Assembly (NCBI GenBank): GCA_028583605.1 | Contig: CM053332.1 | Coordinates: forward strand, 20,422,297-20,486,296 | Length of the DNA stretch: 64,000 nucleotides | DNA from: Dastarcus helophoroides | Lineage: Eukaryota > Arthropoda > Insecta > Coleoptera > Bothrideridae | Direction of reading: 5' to 3' | Shown here: positions 57,721 through 64,000 of the stretch, in pieces | Layout: the number at the start of each line of letters is the position of its first letter | How positions within the stretch are numbered: position 1 is the first letter of the stretch | The notes under the pieces: model-generated | Databases searched by the model: none | Told to the model about the DNA's origin: nothing | What the model saw: the letters and a program-made list of their open reading frames with translations, nothing else | Position numbers and translations under genes: made by a program

Positions 57721-58890
57721 CGTTTTCCAAATTCGAAAAAATCACCAAAACGTCAGATTTAAAAAAAAAACATCACCTAGCAATATGAATATAAAAAATA
57801 GATAACGGAGTCGAAATTTTGTATAAGTTTCTTAGTCATTACAAAAAAAAATCGAAATTTTTACATTAAACTCGAAATTATCTTTGCGCTCAAAATTGTA
57901 ATTTTTTTAAATGTTGAGTTTATAAATTTGATCATGTTGAAAAACTGACTATAAAAATGCTACCCTTTTTTTTGAAAATTTCCACCTTTGTCCAACCTTT
58001 AACAATTTCTCGATGTTTAGACGTCTTTTAAAAATTGCCAATTTTTTGAAAAATTTAAACTTTTTCTTGAACATTCGACTTTTATGTAGTAAACTGAAAT
58101 TTCATTTTTAAAATTCGATTTTATTTTAATTTTCACTTTTTTGAAAACTTGGATTTTTAACAAAATTTCAACATTTTTATAATTTTCTAATTTTTTCAAA
58201 ATTTCCACTTTTTCTCGAAGTTACAACTGTCCAGAATTGGATTCTTTCTTGAAATTTGTCCCTATTTTCAAAATTTCGATTTCTGGTATAAATTTTGACA
58301 TAAAGCTTTTTTCTCAATATTTTCATCTCTTTCAAAATTTTGTTTTTTTAAAAATAAATATGGTTATGTTAAAATATTGTTTTTTTGAAAACCTCTACCT
58401 TTTTTCAAAATATTCAGGTTTTTTTTAAAGATTCTACTTTTGTTCAGACTTTTTACTATTTCTTGAAGTGTTGACGTTTTTTTTTTGAAAATTGGGACTT
58501 TTTTCTAAAAATTTTGTCTTTTTCTTGAAGTTTCGAGTTTTATGTAGAAGATAGGGCTTTTATTTGAAACATTCGACTTTTTTTCGAAAATTTTCACTTT
58601 TTTGAAAAATTGATTTTTTTCAAAATAACAATTTTTGAAATTCTCAAATTTTTTCAGAATTTTCATTTTTTTAGAGAATTTTTACCTCTTATCATCAAAA
58701 TGTGTACTTGGAAATTATGTCTTTGTCAGAAATTGAAGTTTTTTCAAAATTTCCATCTTTTTTTAAAAGAATAGACGTTTTGTGAAAATGTCGGCATTTT
58801 TTTCAAAATTTCTATAAAATTGTTGACCGTTTTCTCGAAACTTCGAATTTTTGAGATTATTCTCGAATTCCTTGTTCCTACTCGTAGTGC
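57720..58890. repeat. AT-rich filler
   Basis: T-rich filler of TTTTGAAAATTT/TTTCGA words. No clear period. Confidence 0.6.
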
Positions 58891-59795
58891 TCCGAAGGGT
58901 TAACTTATACGAGTCGATTGAATATTAAAAAAAAAAAAGAAATAAAGGAAACCTCACTCATTACCAATTTTTAAATATATTGTGGACAAATTATGTGATT
59001 TATGTCATTTACATAGCACATATTTTACTAACCTTGTAACCGAGTTTGGAATTATTTATGGATTAAAAATAATTCTACACGCTTTTTTATTTATGATTGT
59101 TTTGCAACTTTATCACATTTAGACAACTGAACACCTTTAACCTTGCCCGGAGGCACCATACAAGCAGGTTTTTTAACTAGCCAGAATAGATTATCAACAT
59201 GTACGAATCGAGGAAAAGTCTGAGAAAATATATGTATGATTTTTGGTATGAGAAAAATGATGGTTCACCTGCTAAGTTAAATTACAGATGAGTCCTAAAA
59301 TTAAGGGCTCTTTTTTTATTACCCAGATTTGGAAGCAACTTGATTTGATATGAGTGTTATTTTTCTGAAAAAAAATGCTTCTCATTAAGTTAGAAGAAAA
59401 AGTAAAATAATGTTTCCATTTGAAACGTTTAAGTTGTAGAATTTGGTAATGTCTGCGAGATGATAAACAACTTTGACATTTGCATCTTGCAGTATTGTAT
59501 TTCGAAGTTAATCATCGCAATTATCCAGCACTGTTGCACGCGAGAGATCTTACGTAAACGAGCATTTTTGTTCAATTTTAAAAGATGACACGACCATTAT
59601 AATTATAAATTACGTTTTATTATTTCGATTACATTTTTACGCTTTCAATTTCGTTACGTTCAATTGGACAAAATCCCTGATATCCTAAGTGGTTAAAGGA
59701 TTTTAACATGTGTAATGGTTTTGTCTGGTTCTGACGAACTTTTCAAAAATTAAAATCGTTTTGATTTTTTCCCCTTTTTTTATTTGTTAAAGGTA
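58891..59795. other. Unassigned DNA
   Basis: No feature recognised. Confidence 0.4.
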
Positions 59796-60262
59796 TCATT
59801 CTATAATGCACAGACCGATAGGTTTGAACATTAATTAGATTCGAAGTTTGGAAACCGTATTGCATACGACATTGTTGGCGATGGCCATAGTTTCTCTATG
59901 GACCAATAGGTGGTAGTACTAAAGAGTCACTCGCTTGACGCCTGTGAATGTTTTAGTACTTACTTGTCGGAACATTTATTAGCATTCGAGTTGGATATAC
60001 CAAACTGACGAGATCTAACAAGATCGAAACCGGTATTTGGTTTCCAAACTTCGAATCTAATAAAAATGTTCAAACCTATTATTGGTCTTGTGCATTATAT
60101 AGAATCCTTGTCTTCTGGGAACTCTCCTAGAGAGCAACCGCTTCGCTAGGTGGCAGTGTTTTAACTGTTGGTAGTTCAGCTAAGCTACCTATGATTCACT
60201 CACTAAACACGCCTGGAGGGCTGCATGAATTTATAGTCTAGGTTGCATTCTTCTTGCATATA
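59796..60262 (+). mobile_element. Hammerhead repeat, nearly complete unit, plus orientation
   Basis: About 70 bp in opposite orientation (59796-59867) are followed by a full unit from GCATACGACATTGTTGGCG to GGTTGCATTCTTCTTGCAT. Its ribozyme strand is the plus strand here. Confidence 0.87.
59993..60045 (+). ncRNA. Type I hammerhead ribozyme, plus strand
   Basis: CUGACGA at 60005-60011, stem II GAUCU-AACA-AGAUC, GAAA at 60026-60029, stem III ACC/GGU, predicted cleavage after A60035. Stem I is ACCAAA (5' side) with UUUGGU, and outer GGA/UCC. This is the clearest copy to read because it lies on the given strand. Confidence 0.88.
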
Positions 60263-60277
60263 CAAAAGTATCATGTT

Positions 60278-60590
60278 TAGGGATGCAAACAATAGTTCGA
60301 CGTTTGAAAACATCGATATATTGTTTGTAAACATCGATGTTTCAACATGGCGATAGAATTAGTGCCATGAGTGTTAGAGAATTAATATTAATGGTACAAA
60401 CGACCACACAATTTTGTAACTAATCGCTTGATGGCAGCAGTGTATATTTAACAAATTGATACTGAAGCTTAGCCGCAGGTATACAAACAATTCGATTATC
60501 TGACAATTCATAGTTTAGATATTTTTATTTGGCAATCTATAAAAAAACAAATTTTGAAAAAAAAAATGAGAATTTTTAGAAATGTATTAA
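60278..60590 (+). other. Possible hAT-like terminus
   Basis: TAGGGATGCAAACAATAGTT followed by ACATCGAT words resembles the TAGGGATG termini elsewhere in the window. No matching second end or target duplication found. Confidence 0.25.
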
Positions 60591-60596
60591 TTTGAA

Positions 60597-60725
60597 CTCT
60601 CTGAAGATGCTAACCTGGCTATCGAAACGCGTTAGAGCAACCTTTGTTATGTTTGTTAATCTTTCTTGGTTTCAGGGGACAAGATTTGTAGTTCAATTTT
60701 TGAAGATAATCAAGGACCCTCAAAA
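60597..60725 (+). repeat. Penelope-like hammerhead repeat, copy F
   Basis: CUGAAGA at 60601, GAAA at 60624-60627, stem III ACG/CGU, U60633 at the cleavage position. Stem I is CUCU/AGAG (60597-60600 with 60634-60637). Stem II is damaged (GCTAACCTGGCTATC). The family tail TTTCAGGGGACAAGATTTG and TGAAGATAATCAAGGACC follows. Confidence 0.72.
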
Positions 60726-60759
60726 AAAAAGTATTAATTTGAAAACTCGAAACTATAAA

Positions 60760-63700
60760 CAGAATTTTGGTAATTATTTATTATTTATTTAATATTTAAT
60801 AATTTAAATAAAATTCTTATTTATCAAGATTTCTAATTTGAACTTCAAATTTTCAGTTCCTCTAGGACAACTTTTTTTTTCATAAATTTCCTTTTTTCAG
60901 CCTTTTAATTTTGTTAATTTCGTATTTTAAATGAAAACCTCTAGAAAAAAGTTGAAATTTTCATAAAAAAGATAAACTCTTCTAGAAATAGCCCAATTTT
61001 CGAGTTAAAAATCAAAATTTCCAAACTAAAACCTAAACAGAATTCTCAAAATTTCGGACCTAGTTTCGAAATTTGGATTATTTGAGAAGTTGTCAATTTT
61101 TGAATAAATAAATCTTCATACTTAATACAAGAAATTAGAAATATAAAAATTTCTTGTTTAAATTTGAAAATTGCATACTTTTTAATTCCAAATTTTCTTA
61201 GAAATCTCAAATCTTTCCTGAAATTTTGTATTAAATCTTTATTTTTATAAATTTTGGTTTTTTTCCGAATTGTTTTCTTCAAATCCGGACTTTAATCTTA
61301 AAGTTTTATCGAAAACTTTAACATTTTTTAAAAATGATGAGAGTGGAAAATTTTAGAACTTTCAGTTTAGCTTTTAAATGTTAAGTTTCTGCCCATGTAT
61401 GTCTATAATTTTGGAATGTCTGCTTTGTTCGAGAAATTTAAACTTCAAAACTACTCTTCGGCTCAAAAATTTGTTTTTACAAAATACGACTTTTTTGAAA
61501 ATATCCACTTTTTTGGAAATCTTGCGTTTTTATTGAACATTTTAACTTTTTATGAAAATGTCTACATTTTTCAAAATTTCGACTATTAAAACTTTTGATA
61601 TTTTTTTCTGTTTTTCAAAATTTCTAGTTTTTCGAAAATCTGGAATTTTTTGAAAATTTCGATTTTCAAAAAATTTCGATTTTCAAAAAATTTCGATTTT
61701 CAAAAAATTTCGGATTCTTTTGAAAATTTTGAGTTTTCAAATTTTTGAAAATTACTAGGACTCAAAGCGTCGATTTTTTTAAAGTTTGACATTTTCACAA
61801 AATCTACTCTGACTTTTATAAAGATTTGGAGTTATTTTTGAAAATTTCGAATTGTTTTTGAAAATCTGGAATTTTTTCATGAAAATTTTAATTTTTTATG
61901 AAAATTTCATCACTTTTCAAAATTTCGAATATTAAAACTTTTAATATTTTTTTCTGTTTTTCAGAATTTCTAGTTTTTCGAAAGTTTGGAATTTTTTGAA
62001 ACTTTTGATTTTAAAAAAATTTCTGATTCTTTTGAAAATTTTGAGATGTCAAATTTTTGACTCTTTTTAAAAATTACTAAGACCCAAAAGCCTCAATTTT
62101 TTCAAAGTTTGGCATTTTCACACAATCTCCTCTGACTTTTATAAAGATTTCGAGTTTTTCTTTGAAAATTTCGAATTGCTTTTGAAAATCCGGAATTTTT
62201 CCTGAAAATTTTAATTTTTTATGAAAATTTGATCACTTTTCAAAATTTCGAAAATTAAAACTTTTGATATTTTTTTCTGTTTTTCAAAATTTCTAGTTTT
62301 TCGAAAATTGGAAATTTTATGAAAATTTCGATTTTCAAAAAATTTTGATTTTCAAAACATTTCGGATTCTTTTGAAAATTTTGAGTTTTCAAATTTTTGA
62401 CTCTTTTTGAAAATTATTAAGACCCAAAAGCCTCGCTTTTTTTAAAGTTTGGCATTTTCACAAAATCTACTCTGACTTTTATAAAGATTTCGAGTTTTTT
62501 TTGAAAATTTCGAATTGTTTTTGAAAATCTGGAATTTTTTCCTGAAAATTTTAATTTTTTATGAAAATTTTATCACTTTTCAAAAGTTCGAATATTAAAA
62601 CTTTTGATATTTTTTTCTGTTTTTCAAAATTTCTAGTTTTCGAAAATTTGGAATTTTTTAAAAATTACGATTTTCAAAAAATTTTGATTTTCAAAACATT
62701 TCGGATTCTTTTGAAAATTTTGAGTTTTCAAATTTTTGACTCTTTTTGAAAATTATTAAGACCCAAAAGCCTCGCTTTTTTTAAAGCTTGGCATTTTCAC
62801 AAAATCTACTGTGACTTATAAAGATTTCGAGTTTTTTTTGAAAATTTTGAATTGTTTTTGAATATCTAGATTTTTTTCTGAAAATTTTAATTTTTTATGA
62901 AAATTTCAACACCTTTTAAAATTTCAATCTTTTTCCCCCTTAAACTCGAATCTTCTAGCACTTTTTTTTTAATTGATGATCTTACTTCGCCTAATTTCTT
63001 TAATTATTTCTTATGAAATGATAAAAAAGCTCAAATTTCAGGAAAAAACTAAAAACTATAAAAATAAAATTTGGTTTTATTCAAAATTTTGGAATTTTCA
63101 AAAATAAACGAAATTTCAAAAATAAACTAATTTTAAAAATGTCAAAATTTTTAAAATAACCAAATTTTGAAAAAAAAACTTAAAATGTTAAGGAATTTTG
63201 TAAATTTAAAAGAAAAAACTAAATTTTGAAACATTGAAATTTTATCCAAATTATCAGCTTTTTCAAAAAAAAAAATAGAAATTTCAATAAACTCTTTTGT
63301 AAAACGTTAGGCAAAATTTTGTAAAAATACTAAACTTTATAAAAGTCGGAATTTAAAAAAAGAGAAGTTTTGAAATAATATCGAATTTTAAAAATTTTTG
63401 GAGTAGCGCTAATTAAAAATAAAAAAGAAATCCCTAAAAGTCGAAATTTTCAAAAAAAATAGATTTAAAAAAATTCAAACCTTTGAAATAGGTGAAAGCG
63501 TAACATTTTTCAAAAAGTCGAAATTTATTCCTAAAAAATATTTTGAGAATAAATTAAAAGCTTCTGAAGGAGTTTAAGGCAGTTTTAAAAAAAGTTAAAA
63601 TATTTAAAAATGGAAATTTCAAACAAGTTCAAATCAGAGAAAAATCGAAGTTCGCAAAAAATTTCAGTTCTTTAAACAGTCATATTTTTGAAAAAGGTAG

Positions 63701-64000
63701 AAATTAAAAAAAGTCGAAATTTTTAAAAATACTCGAAATGTTCAAGAAAAGTTGAAAACAAAAAAAACACGAAATATTTTAAGCGGGTCCAAATTTTCAA
63801 CAACAAAAAATTAAACCTTCGGAAGTAAAACGAAATTTTGGTTTTTAAAAAAACAAATTTTCAATAAAACCCAAAATTAAACAAAAATAAATTTTGGAAA
63901 AAAGGCCAAATTTTCAAGAAAAGTTGTATGCGAAAGTCAACATTTCGAGAAAAAATTTAAATTTTCAAATGTTAATTTTCGAAAAAGAGACTAAATTTTG
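60760..64000. repeat. AT-rich filler with ~340-bp tandem repeat (4 copies)
   Basis: The marker ACTTTTGATATTTTTTTCTG is at 61591, 61937, 62260 and 62600. Units share AAAGCxTCGATTTTTT, TCACAAAATCTACTCTGAC and AATTTTTTATGAAAATTT, and run from about 61570 to 62930. The rest is filler that continues past the window end. Confidence 0.85.

Overview
This 64-kb window looks like gene-poor, repeat-dense DNA from an animal genome. My best guess is an arthropod, because mariner, hAT-like, tRNA-SINE, LTR and hammerhead-ribozyme repeats occur together, but the sequence alone does not fix the taxon. It is strongly A+T-rich. I found no convincing host protein-coding gene. Nearly all open frames are composition artefacts of AT-rich minisatellites or of homopyrimidine strands, which contain no stop codons, or they lie inside transposable elements.

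Layout. 1-1720: fragment of a composite element made of a ~20-bp minisatellite (consensus TTTCGACTTTTTTCTCGAAA, palindromic core TCGAAATTTCGA) with two conserved spacers. 3511-4806: 110/104-bp minisatellite, followed by an intact tRNA-type SINE with a 12-bp target duplication. 6067-6453: C-terminal mariner remnant. 6698-7068, 14251-14617 and 37857-38192: three solo LTRs of one family, each with its own 4-bp target duplication. 7736-10975 and 13155-15953: hAT-like elements filled with AT-rich pseudo-minisatellite; the second has an 8-bp target duplication. Its right end plus flanking DNA has been amplified into a ~550-bp tandem array (15712-19355). 20170-21560, 28921-30208, 40998-41406 and 59796-60262: a dispersed and tandem ~387-bp repeat carrying type I hammerhead ribozymes. 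22200-22300, 28125-28400, 38390-38585, 48920-49645 and 60597-60725: a second family with a Penelope-like hammerhead motif, often as foldbacks. 31131-36245 and 41577-47358: further copies of the composite minisatellite element. The second is complete, 5.8 kb, with TAGGGATGTCGAT inverted ends and 8-bp target duplication TGTTGAAT. It carries a 2-kb homopurine tract. A second, 3.4-kb homopurine tract occupies 51052-54477. The rest of the right side is AT-rich filler with ~505-bp and ~340-bp tandem repeats.

Two observations stand out. First, the ~387-bp repeat has a hammerhead core, CUGACGA, 5-bp stem II, GAAA and loop-less palindromic stem III ACC/GGU, intact in five copies, two of which have wobble changes that keep stem II paired. 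This matches the architecture of animal retrozymes. Second, hAT-like termini repeatedly enclose the same class of TCGAAATTT filler. This suggests that non-autonomous hAT elements captured and spread minisatellite DNA here, and in one case seeded a new tandem array.
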